Source: JAABUE01 sp034431895
GTDB lineage: Bacteria > Chloroflexota > Anaerolineae > Anaerolineales > Villigracilaceae
Assembly: GCA_034431895.1 (NCBI GenBank)
Contig: DAOUCM010000356.1
Location: forward strand, 1 to 39,759
DNA: 39,759 nt
Reading direction: 5' to 3'
The notes beneath the pieces were generated by a model. It was given only the letters and a program-made list of their open reading frames with translations. It did not search any database and was not told the origin of the DNA. The position numbers and the translations under genes are program-made. Positions 23,167-30,718 of the stretch are shown here, in pieces. Every line of letters begins with the position of its first letter. Position 1 is the stretch's first letter.

Positions 23167-24319
23167 AAAACCTCACATCCTGTTCTTGTTCTCCGATACC
23201 GGCGGCGGACATCGCAGTGCCGCCGAGGCCATCATCGAGGCCCTCGAAGCCGAATATGGCAATGCTTTCACCACCGAGATGCTCGATTTTTTCAAGAGCC
23301 ATGCTCCCATCCCTTTCAACAAAATGCCCGATTGGTATCCCGATATGGTCAAAGCGCCGCACTTGTGGGGCTTGAGTTTCAGAATCAGCGATGGTCGCCG
23401 CCGGGCGCGCGCCATCATTACCAGCATGTGGCCGTATGTTGGCCGCGCCGTCCGCGCGTTGGTGCGCGATCATCCCGCCGACCTGGTGGTGACCGTCCAC
23501 CCACTAGCCAACACCATCATCCTCAAAGCCATGGGACACAACCGTCCGCCTTTCGTCACCGTTGTCACGGACATGGTGACTACCCACGCGCTTTGGTACG
23601 ATCCCAATGCCGACCTGGTATGCTTGCCTACCGAGATGGCCTGCCAGCGCGCCATCCAATACCAAATGCCGCCCGAAAAACTGCGCGTGGTAGGCCAGCC
23701 GGTGGCCTTGCGGTATTGCGTGCCGGCCGGCAACAAAGCCGACTTGCGCGCCAAATTGGGCTGGGAACAAGAGAAGACGACCGTCCTGTTGGTAGGCGGA
23801 GGAGAGGGAATGGGACCGCTCGGCAAGACTGCCCGCGCCATTGCCGCCTCGGGCCTGGACGTGAGCCTGGTCATCGTAACCGGGCGTAACCAACGCCTGA
23901 AAGCGCATCTGGAATCGCTCGAATGGCCGCTTCCCGCCCATATCTACGGATTTACGCGCGATATGCCCGATTTCATGCGCGCTGCCGATGTTCTTGTCAC
24001 GAAAGCCGGCCCCGGCACCATTGCCGAGTCCTTGAACGCTGGGTTACCCATCATCCTGTACGCCAAATTACCGGGTCAGGAAGATGGAAACGTCACCTTC
24101 GTAGTCAAAGAACGTGTGGGAGTTTGGGCACCCTCCCCCAAACAGGTTGTCGAAGTTTTGACTCGTTGGGTGCAGCACCCAGATGTGCGCAAACGATACG
24201 CAAGCAATTGTCTCCGCGCCGCTCGTCCCGACGCCGCAAGGCAAATTGCCCGAGCGATCGGAGAATTATTGGGTTACCCCCCCGCTCAACCGCTGACACA
24301 AGAAAGCCCAGCGGCGTGA
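23150..24319 (+). CDS. MGDG synthase / GT28 family glycosyltransferase
   Basis: A 389-residue GT-B glycosyltransferase. The N-terminal MGDG-synthase domain shows ILFLFSDTGGGHRSAAEAI (9-27) and WYPDMVKAPHLWG, and the C-terminal donor-binding half shows VLLVGGGEGMGPLG, GFTRDMPDFMRAADVLVTKAGPGTIAESL and GQEDGNV. This set is that of plant-type MGDG synthases and bacterial diacylglycerol glucosyltransferases, so transfer of a sugar from a nucleotide sugar to diacylglycerol at the membrane is likely; MurG-like function is less likely because the GGH motif follows a different context. The ATG at 23150 follows AAGGGA and lies within the end of the DUF951 gene. Confidence 0.83.
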   Translation: MNTAHKKPHILFLFSDTGGGHRSAAEAIIEALEAEYGNAFTTEMLDFFKSHAPIPFNKMPDWYPDMVKAPHLWGLSFRISDGRRRARAIITSMWPYVGRAVRALVRDHPADLVVTVHPLANTIILKAMGHNRPPFVTVVTDMVTTHALWYDPNADLVCLPTEMACQRAIQYQMPPEKLRVVGQPVALRYCVPAGNKADLRAKLGWEQEKTTVLLVGGGEGMGPLGKTARAIAASGLDVSLVIVTGRNQRLKAHLESLEWPLPAHIYGFTRDMPDFMRAADVLVTKAGPGTIAESLNAGLPIILYAKLPGQEDGNVTFVVKERVGVWAPSPKQVVEVLTRWVQHPDVRKRYASNCLRAARPDAARQIARAIGELLGYPPAQPLTQESPAA

Positions 24320-24332
24320 ACTGAACGCCTGC

Positions 24333-24938
24333 TCATTCCATTTCCTGGCGTCCGGCCAGCGCACGCAGCAGGGTGTTCTGGTCGGCGTATTCCAGGTCGC
24401 CGCCGACAGGCAAGCCGCGCGCCAGGCGGGTGATGCGCACAGGGTAGGATTGCAATTGCTGTTGGATGTACATGGCGGTCGCGTCGCCTTCCAGGCTGGG
24501 ATTGGTAGCCAGGATGATTTCCTTTACGCCGCCGCGCGCCACACGCTCGATGAGGGGCTTGATTTTGATGTCGTCGGGGCCTACCCCCTCGATAGGCGAG
24601 AGGACACCATGCAAAACGTGATATTTGCCCAAAAAGCCGCCGGTTCGCTCCAACGCCAACACATCCAGAGCCTCTTCAACAACACATAGAACAGAGGCGT
24701 CACGCTTGGGCGATTCGCACACTTCGCATAGTTCGCGCCCCGCAGAGGTAATATTGAAGCATTCGGCGCAAAAAGCCACTTTTTCCTTCAAACCGTTCAG
24801 AGCGTCAGCCAAATCGTCTGCAATAGAGCGGTCGGCGCGCAGCAAAAAGAACGCCAGCCGCGAGGCAGATTTAGGGCCAATGCCCGGCAGCCGCTCGAAG
24901 GCGTTGATGAGTTTCTGGAGAGGGTCAGGGAGGAGCAT
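24333..24938 (-). CDS. recR: Recombination protein RecR
   Basis: A 201-residue recombination mediator acting with RecO/RecF to load RecA on gaps. Visible: N-terminal helix-hairpin-helix FERLPGIGPKSASRLAFFLL (about 12-31), the C4 zinc site CAECFNITSAGRELCEVC (about 55-72), the Toprim domain VLCVVEEALDVLALERTGGFLGKYHVLHG (about 81-109) and LARGLPVGGDLEYADQNTLLRAL at the end. Length is typical. The ATG at 24938 lies 4 bp after the ybaB stop; no clear Shine-Dalgarno, suggesting translational coupling. It is last in the lamin-tail protein-dnaX-ybaB-recR unit. Confidence 0.97.
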   Translation of the reverse strand: MLLPDPLQKLINAFERLPGIGPKSASRLAFFLLRADRSIADDLADALNGLKEKVAFCAECFNITSAGRELCEVCESPKRDASVLCVVEEALDVLALERTGGFLGKYHVLHGVLSPIEGVGPDDIKIKPLIERVARGGVKEIILATNPSLEGDATAMYIQQQLQSYPVRITRLARGLPVGGDLEYADQNTLLRALAGRQEME

Positions 24939-24942
24939 GGGG

Positions 24943-25272
24943 CTAAAACGGCAACCCGCCTGCCAGCGGGCCCAGTTTTTTTGCCGCCAGTTCGCGCGAC
25001 TGGTCGAGCGCCAGATTGACAGCCGAAAGCACCAGGTCTTGCAACAGTTCCGCGTCGGCGTCTTCCAACAAGGCAGGGTCAATGACCACCGCGCGACATT
25101 TCTGGTCGCCGGTCATCGTGACTTGAATGGCGCCGCCGCCAGCCGTAGCAGTGACGGTTTCCTCGGCCAATTGCGCTTGCGCTTCTTCCATCTGCTTTTG
25201 CAGGCGCTGAAGTTGCGCCATCATGCCGCCCTGACCGCCCATGGCAGGGCCTCGATTGAATCCTTTTGCCAT
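24943..25272 (-). CDS. ybaB: YbaB/EbfC nucleoid-associated protein
   Basis: A 109-residue DNA-binding protein of the YbaB/EbfC family, a dimer of tweezer shape. The N-terminal region is Gly/Met/Gln-rich, then MAQLQRLQKQMEEAQAQLAEETVTATAGGGAIQVTMTGDQKCRAVVIDPALL, a clear family match. The order dnaX-ybaB-recR is widely conserved in bacteria and supports the call. GGAG sits 6 bp before the ATG; 21 bp separate it from dnaX. Confidence 0.95.
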   Translation of the reverse strand: MAKGFNRGPAMGGQGGMMAQLQRLQKQMEEAQAQLAEETVTATAGGGAIQVTMTGDQKCRAVVIDPALLEDADAELLQDLVLSAVNLALDQSRELAAKKLGPLAGGLPF

Positions 25273-25293
25273 AGAGTACTCCTAATTTACGCA

Positions 25294-26865
25294 TTACTCC
25301 TGCATATCTATAATCTCTCCGCCGTTCTGCAAGGCAGTGGCAACCATGCCATCTGGGTTGACGTGCGGAGGCAATTGACCTTTGGCGGTGGTCACAACAC
25401 ATTTGATAGCCAGGTCTACACCGAGCAGGTCACGGATAGCCTGACGGGTGGTTTCGATATGTTCGGGACGGTTCATTTTTTCCACCAGCACGTCGCTTGC
25501 CAAGCCTAAGATCAGGGTGGCGCCTTGAACATCGAGAGATTTGACCGAATTGAGCAGCGCCGCCAAGTTGACCGAGTGCCCTTTGACGCGCGCTTGAATC
25601 TGTTTCCAGGCTTGGATGACTTGGGCATTGCTGACCAGCGGCGCAGTGGAGGCGGGCGCTTCAGGTTGACGGGTGGCAGGGCTTACGGCGGGGGGCGTCT
25701 CTGGCGATGCAGACGGTTTTGTCGGCGCGGCAGGCGCTTTCTTGGACACCGGGGGAAGCGTTTCAGGAACAGTCGTTGCAGCCGGCCGGGGCGCCTCGAG
25801 GGCCTCGGCCAACGCCAGTTCCAATCCCAGGCTGGGCTGCCAGCCGCCGCGCGTATCGGCCGCCGCCGCGTTGAAGGCTTTCATCATGCGCAGCACTTCT
25901 TGGGTAGAAAAAACTGTAGAATGCGCCGACATGGTGGACTTGACCTCTTGGGTGGCTTCCACCTGGTCGGCGTTCCCCATTTGGATGAGCAGCAACCCGC
26001 GCAGATAGTCCACAATTTGGCGCGCCAGGGAACGCGGGTCGGCGCCAGCGTCGAGGGCGCGGTGGATGGCATCCATAGCGGGAGCAGGCCGACGGTCCGC
26101 AATGGAAGCGATGAGGTCCAATACGGTTTGGGAGGTGGCGGTGCCAAGAACGGTCTGGGTGAGGGCCAGGTCTATTTTCTGTCCACTAGAGGAGAGTTGA
26201 TCGAGCAGGGAGATGGCGTCGCGCATCCCGCCAGCCGATTGATGGGCGATGAGCGTCAGGGCTTCGTCTTCAGCCTGGATGTTTTCTTCTTGAGCGATGC
26301 GCTTGAGTTGGCCGACGATGTCCTCTACCGGCACGCGGCGGAATTCGTGACGCTGGCAGCGCGAAAGTACGGTAGCCGGGATTTTATGGATTTCAGTCGT
26401 GGCCAAGACGAAGATGGCGTGCGGCGGCGGTTCCTCGAGGGTTTTGAGCAGGGCGTTGAAGGCCGCGGTGGAGAGCATGTGGACTTCATCTATAATGTAA
26501 ATTTTGTATTTGCCCTGAGTAGGCGCAAAGTTGATCTTGTCGCGCAGATCGCGCACGTCGTCTACGGAGGTGTTGGAGGCGGCGTCTATTTCGATGAGGT
26601 CGAGAAAGCGGTTTTCGTTGACAGCCATGCAGTGATCGCATTCGTTACAGGGACGCCGGGCTGGGTCTGCGTGCAAGCAATTGACGGTCTTGGCCAGGAT
26701 GCGCGCCACGGTCGTTTTGCCTGTGCCGCGCGGGCCGGCAAACAAATAGGCGTGGCCCACCCGTCCAGCGCGGACAGCGTTGGTGAGCGTCTGGACGATG
26801 TGTGCTTGGCCGACAACTTCGTCCCATTGGCGGGGCCGCCATTTACGATAGAGGGCTTGGGTCAT
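25294..26865 (-). CDS. dnaX: DNA polymerase III subunit gamma/tau
   Basis: A 523-residue clamp-loader ATPase. N-terminal LYRKWRPRQWDEVVGQAHIVQTL, Walker A GPRGTGKTT (44-52), four zinc-binding Cys in CLHADPARRPCNECDHC (63-79), Walker B YIIDEVHML (near 121), sensor 1 ATTEIHKIPATVLSRC and sensor 2 GGMRDAISLLDQ. A Pro/Ala-rich linker (about 365-415) leads to a C-terminal tau-like domain. No convincing slippery site with a stem-loop was seen, so a separate gamma product is not supported. It starts 39 bp after the lamin-tail gene stop and is followed by ybaB. Confidence 0.96.
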   Translation of the reverse strand: MTQALYRKWRPRQWDEVVGQAHIVQTLTNAVRAGRVGHAYLFAGPRGTGKTTVARILAKTVNCLHADPARRPCNECDHCMAVNENRFLDLIEIDAASNTSVDDVRDLRDKINFAPTQGKYKIYIIDEVHMLSTAAFNALLKTLEEPPPHAIFVLATTEIHKIPATVLSRCQRHEFRRVPVEDIVGQLKRIAQEENIQAEDEALTLIAHQSAGGMRDAISLLDQLSSSGQKIDLALTQTVLGTATSQTVLDLIASIADRRPAPAMDAIHRALDAGADPRSLARQIVDYLRGLLLIQMGNADQVEATQEVKSTMSAHSTVFSTQEVLRMMKAFNAAAADTRGGWQPSLGLELALAEALEAPRPAATTVPETLPPVSKKAPAAPTKPSASPETPPAVSPATRQPEAPASTAPLVSNAQVIQAWKQIQARVKGHSVNLAALLNSVKSLDVQGATLILGLASDVLVEKMNRPEHIETTRQAIRDLLGVDLAIKCVVTTAKGQLPPHVNPDGMVATALQNGGEIIDMQE

Positions 26866-26904
26866 GGTTCTCTGATTGACGATTTTTCGATTTTCGATGG
26901 GCGG

Positions 26905-27396
26905 TCATGGCACGCGATAGATGGCGCGTAGATTGTTTTGGGGGTCGAGCAAATTGGCTACTTCGCCTGATTCCCAGATGGGGTCGCGCCGTCCCATATA
27001 CAGGTCAATGACCGTATCTGTTCCCGACGCAGTATGCACTTGCACTGCGCCGTTGGGGAAGAGGGTCAACTGCGGGAAGATGTAGGTGTTGCCATCGTCG
27101 TCCTTGAGTTGCCAGTTGGCAAGAGAAAGTTCGTCTGTGCCGTTATAGCGAATAACGACCGCTTCGACATCCAACGCGCCGGCGCCTACCACGCTGACAA
27201 TCTCGACCGGGATGTCGGCCTGCGGTTCGAATGCAGCCGCCGGCGTGGCCGCGCTCTGCGAAGGAAGCGCAGCCAGCGAAATGGGACTCAGTTGGGCACG
27301 ATACGTGCGATCGTACCAGAACAGAATCGAGCCGGTCACACAGGCCGAAACGAAGACGTTGAGCAGCAAGTAGTAGACGAGCCGACGACGAGTCAT
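26905..27396 (-). CDS. Membrane-anchored lamin-tail domain protein
   Basis: A 163-residue protein. RRRLVYYLLLNVFVSACVTGSILFWY is an N-terminal membrane anchor, followed by a Ser/Ala/Pro-rich linker and an immunoglobulin-like lamin-tail domain (about 60-163): VEAVVIRYNGTDELSLANWQLKDDDGNTYIFP, LFPNGAVQVHTASGTDT and LYMGRRDPIWESGEVANLLD. Bacterial lamin-tail domains occur on exported proteins, often with nucleases, but no enzyme domain is fused here. It is the first gene of the dnaX unit, which is an odd place for an exported protein and may only reflect a shared promoter (possible TAAAAT at 27433-27438 on this strand). Confidence 0.72.
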   Translation of the reverse strand: MTRRRLVYYLLLNVFVSACVTGSILFWYDRTYRAQLSPISLAALPSQSAATPAAAFEPQADIPVEIVSVVGAGALDVEAVVIRYNGTDELSLANWQLKDDDGNTYIFPQLTLFPNGAVQVHTASGTDTVIDLYMGRRDPIWESGEVANLLDPQNNLRAIYRVP

Positions 27397-27453
27397 GCTT
27401 ATTTCATCTCAAGGTATTTTTACCCATCCTTCATTTTACGGAGGATGAGATGC

Positions 27454-27684
27454 TTATCCCAGGCCGGCATGTCTCATCTCCTCCGCTGACCTGGATTTCT
27501 CCGTATCCCAAAATGGGCGGATTTGATAGGAACGCCAATTCTCCCCAGTCCATGTTTCATCCTCGAACAAGAGTTTGCCATCGCGCGCCACAGAGCCAAA
27601 CAACACCGCCAGGCGCAGGCCATATTTTTGTACTATGGGTTTCGATTGTTCAGAGGTGGGGAGGATAGCAGGCGTCGCAGACAT
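27454..27684 (-). pseudogene. Remnant of a minimal nucleotidyltransferase (MNT type)
   Basis: A 76-codon frame. SKPIVQKYGLRLAVLFGSVARDG (about 15-36) is the start of a minimal nucleotidyltransferase domain: a KYG...LFGS strand-turn with the GS motif. The D-x-D metal motif that should follow within about 15 residues is missing; instead the frame continues KLLFEDETWTGENW and RSYQIRPFWDTEK, which I do not recognise. Such domains are usually antitoxin or partner subunits of HEPN-MNT pairs; no HEPN gene is adjacent. I read it as a truncated or recombined gene end. It could be a short functional protein, but the absent catalytic Asp pair argues against it. Confidence 0.45.
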
Positions 27685-27851
27685 GGCATCACCGGCGAAA
27701 ATTGTATCACAAAGTAGAGTCAACTTGAATTCGAATACGATAGCCCTAGATTTTAACGTAATCTCAATATTTACCTGCATAAAATATGTTAGAATTTGCA
27801 CTAGTCTAAACTATCCTTGTCGGCAAAATCCCGAATGCCCGCCCTGGAAAG

Positions 27852-27882
27852 GTTGCGCGGACAAACCGCGAGCAACTCTTTT
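27852..27882 (+). promoter_or_regulatory. Leader hairpin with T-tract upstream of the FHA gene
   Basis: GTTGCGCGG (27852-27860) can pair with CCGC plus GCAAC (27866-27876, 2-nt bulge) and is followed by TCTTTT. No plus-strand gene ends before it, so it would act in the FHA gene leader as an attenuator, or is a stray terminator. A possible -10 TAGAAT is at 27790-27795. Confidence 0.4.
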
Positions 27883-27912
27883 CAAAAAACGATGACCTGA
27901 GATTTAGTATAG

Positions 27913-28461
27913 ATGAACACTCACGTATCTGGAATCTTTTGTCCAGCCTGCAAAATGAAGAACGAGCCAGGGGCGGTCAGGTGTATCTACTGCAACACTC
28001 CTCTTGGCGTCTATCAACAGCAAAAAACGGTGGCGTTGCCGCGCGTTGGCGAAATGACCGGCGCCCTGACCGGTTCTTTGGAAGACATCCTGTCCGCGCC
28101 TCCCGAGCGCTTCATGGACTTCGAACTGCCATCCAAAGGCATCGCTCTCATCAATTTAGAAGACGGCCGTCCGGTTGCCATGCTGGAAGAAAAGGTCTTC
28201 ATCCTGGGACGTACCTCGACTGAAATCAAAACCCAAGAACCGTTGATTGACCTCACCCCTTTTGGCGCCCTGGAACTGGGCATCTCGCGGCTGCATGCCA
28301 TGATTCGCAAGACCCGCAATGGATACGAAATCATGGACCTGGGCAGCAGCAACGGCACCTGGCTCGAAAACCAACGCCTGATACCCAAACAAGCCTATCC
28401 CCTGACCAGCGGCGACCGTATCCGCATGGGGCGCTTGAACCTGCTCGTTTTTTATCCCTAG
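27913..28461 (+). CDS. Zinc-ribbon FHA domain protein
   Basis: A 182-residue soluble protein. An N-terminal zinc ribbon has C10-x-x-C13 and C24-x-x-C27 (FCPACKMKNEPGAVRCIYC). A linker of about 40 residues follows, then an FHA domain (about 75-182) with GRTSTEI, ISRLHAMI and DLGSSNGTWLENQRL, the phosphothreonine-binding loops. FHA proteins read Ser/Thr kinase signals; a Ser/Thr kinase begins at 39095, though linkage is only suggestive. The ATG at 27913 lacks a clear Shine-Dalgarno. Its stop overlaps the prmA stop on the other strand in the tetramer CTAG. Confidence 0.9.
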   Translation: MNTHVSGIFCPACKMKNEPGAVRCIYCNTPLGVYQQQKTVALPRVGEMTGALTGSLEDILSAPPERFMDFELPSKGIALINLEDGRPVAMLEEKVFILGRTSTEIKTQEPLIDLTPFGALELGISRLHAMIRKTRNGYEIMDLGSSNGTWLENQRLIPKQAYPLTSGDRIRMGRLNLLVFYP

Positions 28462-29396
28462 CGGACGAAAGACAACGCCACCCAATCTCCCATCTGCTTC
28501 TGCGCGCTCAAAACCAGACCTTGACTCTGCGCGGCTTCGATGACGCTTTGCTCCTGCCCGCGCAGGATTCCGCTCAAGATCACCGCCCCGCCCGGCTCCG
28601 TTAAATCGGCCAATCCTGCCTGCAAGAGCCGCACCAGCACGGGCGCCAGGATATTCGACATCACCAGCGGCGCCTGCCGAAGGGGAAACTGCCCCGCCAA
28701 CACCTCCTCCACCGAACCCTGTCCCACGATAAACTCTGCGCCAATGCCGTTGTGATGGGCGTTTTCACGCGCATTTTTGACCGATTCGAGGTCAATATCC
28801 ACACCCAGAGCAGCCTCGGCCCCTAGTTTGAGCGCAGCAATGGACAGAATGCCCGAACCACAGCCAATATCTATGCTTTTGGTCTGACGATTCGCCATTT
28901 TGGATGAAGCGTCGAAGAAGGCTTCGAGGAGTTCAAGGCAAAGTTGCGTGGTTGGATGCGTGCCGGTGCCAAAAGCCATGCCGGGGTCTATCTTGATTGG
29001 GATGCGCTCTGGGTCGGGCGAATCCAGCCAGGCAGGCACGATGATCAGCCGCTTGCCAATGGGGACAGGGCGGTAATGTTCCCTCCACGCTTCCATCCAG
29101 TTTTGGTCCGCCACCTGCCGATAAGTCGGCGCTGGTAAGGGCTGGATCATTCCCAAATAGAAAAGCGCTTGCTCGAGTCTGCGGCGTGTTTCTTCGATAT
29201 TCTCGTCCATTGCAAGATAGGCTCGAACGGTAATGGGACCGCTTGGGGTGCCTTCATCTTCGTCATCCAAGAATTTCACACCCTGTTCGGTCGTCACGCC
29301 GTTGGGCGCAAAACGCGCCAACACATCCGCCACGGCCTCGGCCAATTCGCCGTCAACGGTAAGAGAAACTTCGAGCCAGGCAGTCGCAGGCTTCAT
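28458..29396 (-). CDS. prmA: Ribosomal protein L11 methyltransferase
   Basis: A 312-residue SAM-dependent methyltransferase that modifies ribosomal protein L11. PrmA hallmarks: W-x-x-x-W in NWMEAWREHYRPVPIG (about 99-114), the FGTGTHPTT motif (near 143), the SAM motif DIGCGSGILSIAALKLGA (about 174-191) and the NILAPVL active-site motif (about 248). Length is normal. The ATG at 29396 with GGAGG 8 bp upstream is preferred over a GTG five codons earlier. Expression may be controlled through a 24-bp palindrome overlapping its candidate -10. Confidence 0.95.
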   Translation of the reverse strand: MKPATAWLEVSLTVDGELAEAVADVLARFAPNGVTTEQGVKFLDDEDEGTPSGPITVRAYLAMDENIEETRRRLEQALFYLGMIQPLPAPTYRQVADQNWMEAWREHYRPVPIGKRLIIVPAWLDSPDPERIPIKIDPGMAFGTGTHPTTQLCLELLEAFFDASSKMANRQTKSIDIGCGSGILSIAALKLGAEAALGVDIDLESVKNARENAHHNGIGAEFIVGQGSVEEVLAGQFPLRQAPLVMSNILAPVLVRLLQAGLADLTEPGGAVILSGILRGQEQSVIEAAQSQGLVLSAQKQMGDWVALSFVR

Positions 29397-29449
29397 TTCA
29401 CAGCCTCCCACAGAACGAAAAATTTGTCCCTAACTTTTGCAAAAACCAC

Positions 29450-29473
29450 ATCGTGTAATCCATTTTACACGAT
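29450..29473. promoter_or_regulatory. Perfect 24-bp operator-like palindrome over the prmA -10
   Basis: ATCGTGTAA (29450-29458) and TTACACGAT (29465-29473) are perfect inverted arms separated by 6 bp. On the minus strand the centre contains TAAAAT (29467-29462), a good -10 about 66 bp before the prmA ATG, with a weak TGAACA 17 bp upstream. Arm length, spacing and AT-rich centre resemble a dimeric helix-turn-helix repressor site rather than a terminator. Confidence 0.55.
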
Positions 29474-29482
29474 ACCTTCGGG

Positions 29483-29537
29483 AGTGTTCACGCAAACCTT
29501 GTCAGGCGCGGAGCCGAAAGTCTCCCGGCTTTCGAGC
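29483..29537 (-). repeat. Dispersed intergenic repeat family 2, copy B
   Basis: Reverse-complement partner of 22701-22755, same 55-bp length without gaps. The CGAAAG/CTTTCG stem is preserved while the loop sequence differs. It lies in the 275-bp divergent gap between prmA and the TPR gene, 10 bp from the 24-bp palindrome. Confidence 0.75.
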
Positions 29538-29619
29538 CAGTGGAGATTTTGCAGTCCGCGGCGAAAACCCTTGCGTCCATACCCTTCACAAAGAAATGGA
29601 AGCGGGAGGAGGCGCATGG

Positions 29620-29625
29620 TAAAAT
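29620..29625 (+). promoter_or_regulatory. -10 (TAAAAT) of the TPR-rhomboid operon
   Basis: TAAAAT preceded by GG, 46 bp before the ATG at 29672; predicted leader about 40 nt. Confidence 0.4.
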
Positions 29626-29671
29626 AAGGCAAAATTGCCGCGCTACCGTTGTGTTGCTGAGGCCTTCTTGC

Positions 29672-30712
29672 ATGGAATCGCCGACATCACCAGCCGATTT
29701 GCTTCGCAAGGCCATCCAGGCTGCTCGCAGCGGGCGAGAACTGACCGCCCGTGATTTGTTTCAGGACGTTGTACGTCTCGATCCTAGCAATGAAGTGGCC
29801 TGGATGTGGCTATCTGGCCTGCTCGACTCTCTCGAAGACCGACTGGCAGCCTGTGAGCAAGTCTTGTTCCTCAACCCGCGCAACGCGCCCATGCGCGCGT
29901 ACTATGAAAAATTACTGGCCGAGCAAGAAGCCATAAGACAACGCAAAAGGCTTGAATTAGAAGAAGTCCTGGCCTATGCCCGCACCCAATACGAGAAGAA
30001 AGAATACGCACAGGCACTCCTGGTCGTGCAAGAACTTTTGCAGCAGGAAATCCAATTGGCAGAAGCCTGGCTGCTATACGCGGAACTGGTCAGCAGCCTA
30101 GACGAGAAGGTGCAAGCCTACGAGACCGCTTTGCGCCTCGACCCGTCCAACGCAACAGCGCGCCGGCAATTGGAACGTTACCGCCAATACCAGAAAGAGC
30201 CGCACGAGTTGGCCGCCTATTTCGAGGAAGAAGGCAGACTGGACGAGGCGATTGCTGTGTACCAAGAAATGGCCGCAAAAGCAAGCAATTCGTCTGAGTT
30301 CGACCACGCCTACCGCGAAATGGTGCGTCTGGAAGACCTCAAAATCGAAAAAGTGCGCCATGTCCATCCCGTTGTCCACATCATGCGCATCAGCGCCGGC
30401 CTGCCGCTGTTCTATTTCCTACTCCTGTTATTGCAAGAAGGCTTGAATCCGTTTGCGCATTTTGCCTTTTACCATTGGGTAGGCATTCCCTTCGTCCTGC
30501 TAGGTAGTTTTCTCATTGCCATAGCAGCCGTGCCTAGCCACATGATTTGGCAGCGCCTGTTTGGAAAGCAAAATGGGCGCCGCTCCAAAGGGGCGCGTTG
30601 GACGGTAGCCCTAGGGGGCTGGGTTTTGGTTTTACTGCCGCATCTCCTTCTGACTTTGGAGTCGTTTGCACGCCTGGCGACATTTCAGACGCCTCCTTTG
30701 CCGCGCTTTTAG
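29672..30712 (+). CDS. TPR-repeat membrane protein
   Basis: A 346-residue protein with N-terminal tetratricopeptide repeats (about 5-230; for example ARDLFQDVVRLDPSNEVAWMWLSGLL, ALLVVQELLQQEIQLAEAWLLYAEL, KVQAYETALRLDPSNATA and DEAIAVYQEMAAKA) and three C-terminal membrane helices (about 250-268, 278-300 and 320-340). The TPR part is probably cytoplasmic and serves as a binding platform. The ATG at 29672 is chosen as the first Met before the helical repeats; earlier in-frame codons overlap the -10. The rhomboid protease starts 6 bp after its stop, so the two proteins are very likely made together and may act together. Confidence 0.82.
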   Translation: MESPTSPADLLRKAIQAARSGRELTARDLFQDVVRLDPSNEVAWMWLSGLLDSLEDRLAACEQVLFLNPRNAPMRAYYEKLLAEQEAIRQRKRLELEEVLAYARTQYEKKEYAQALLVVQELLQQEIQLAEAWLLYAELVSSLDEKVQAYETALRLDPSNATARRQLERYRQYQKEPHELAAYFEEEGRLDEAIAVYQEMAAKASNSSEFDHAYREMVRLEDLKIEKVRHVHPVVHIMRISAGLPLFYFLLLLLQEGLNPFAHFAFYHWVGIPFVLLGSFLIAIAAVPSHMIWQRLFGKQNGRRSKGARWTVALGGWVLVLLPHLLLTLESFARLATFQTPPLPRF

Positions 30713-30718
30713 GTAGCC

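Noticed and set aside
25470..25490. Run of six A residues (minus strand) in dnaX as a programmed frameshift site for a gamma product
   Set aside because: It is close to the 3' end, not between the ATPase and tau domains, and no following stem-loop was seen.
25525..26931. Plus-strand open frame of 468 codons
   Set aside because: It is antisense to dnaX; Gly/Arg-rich composition is a codon-bias shadow.
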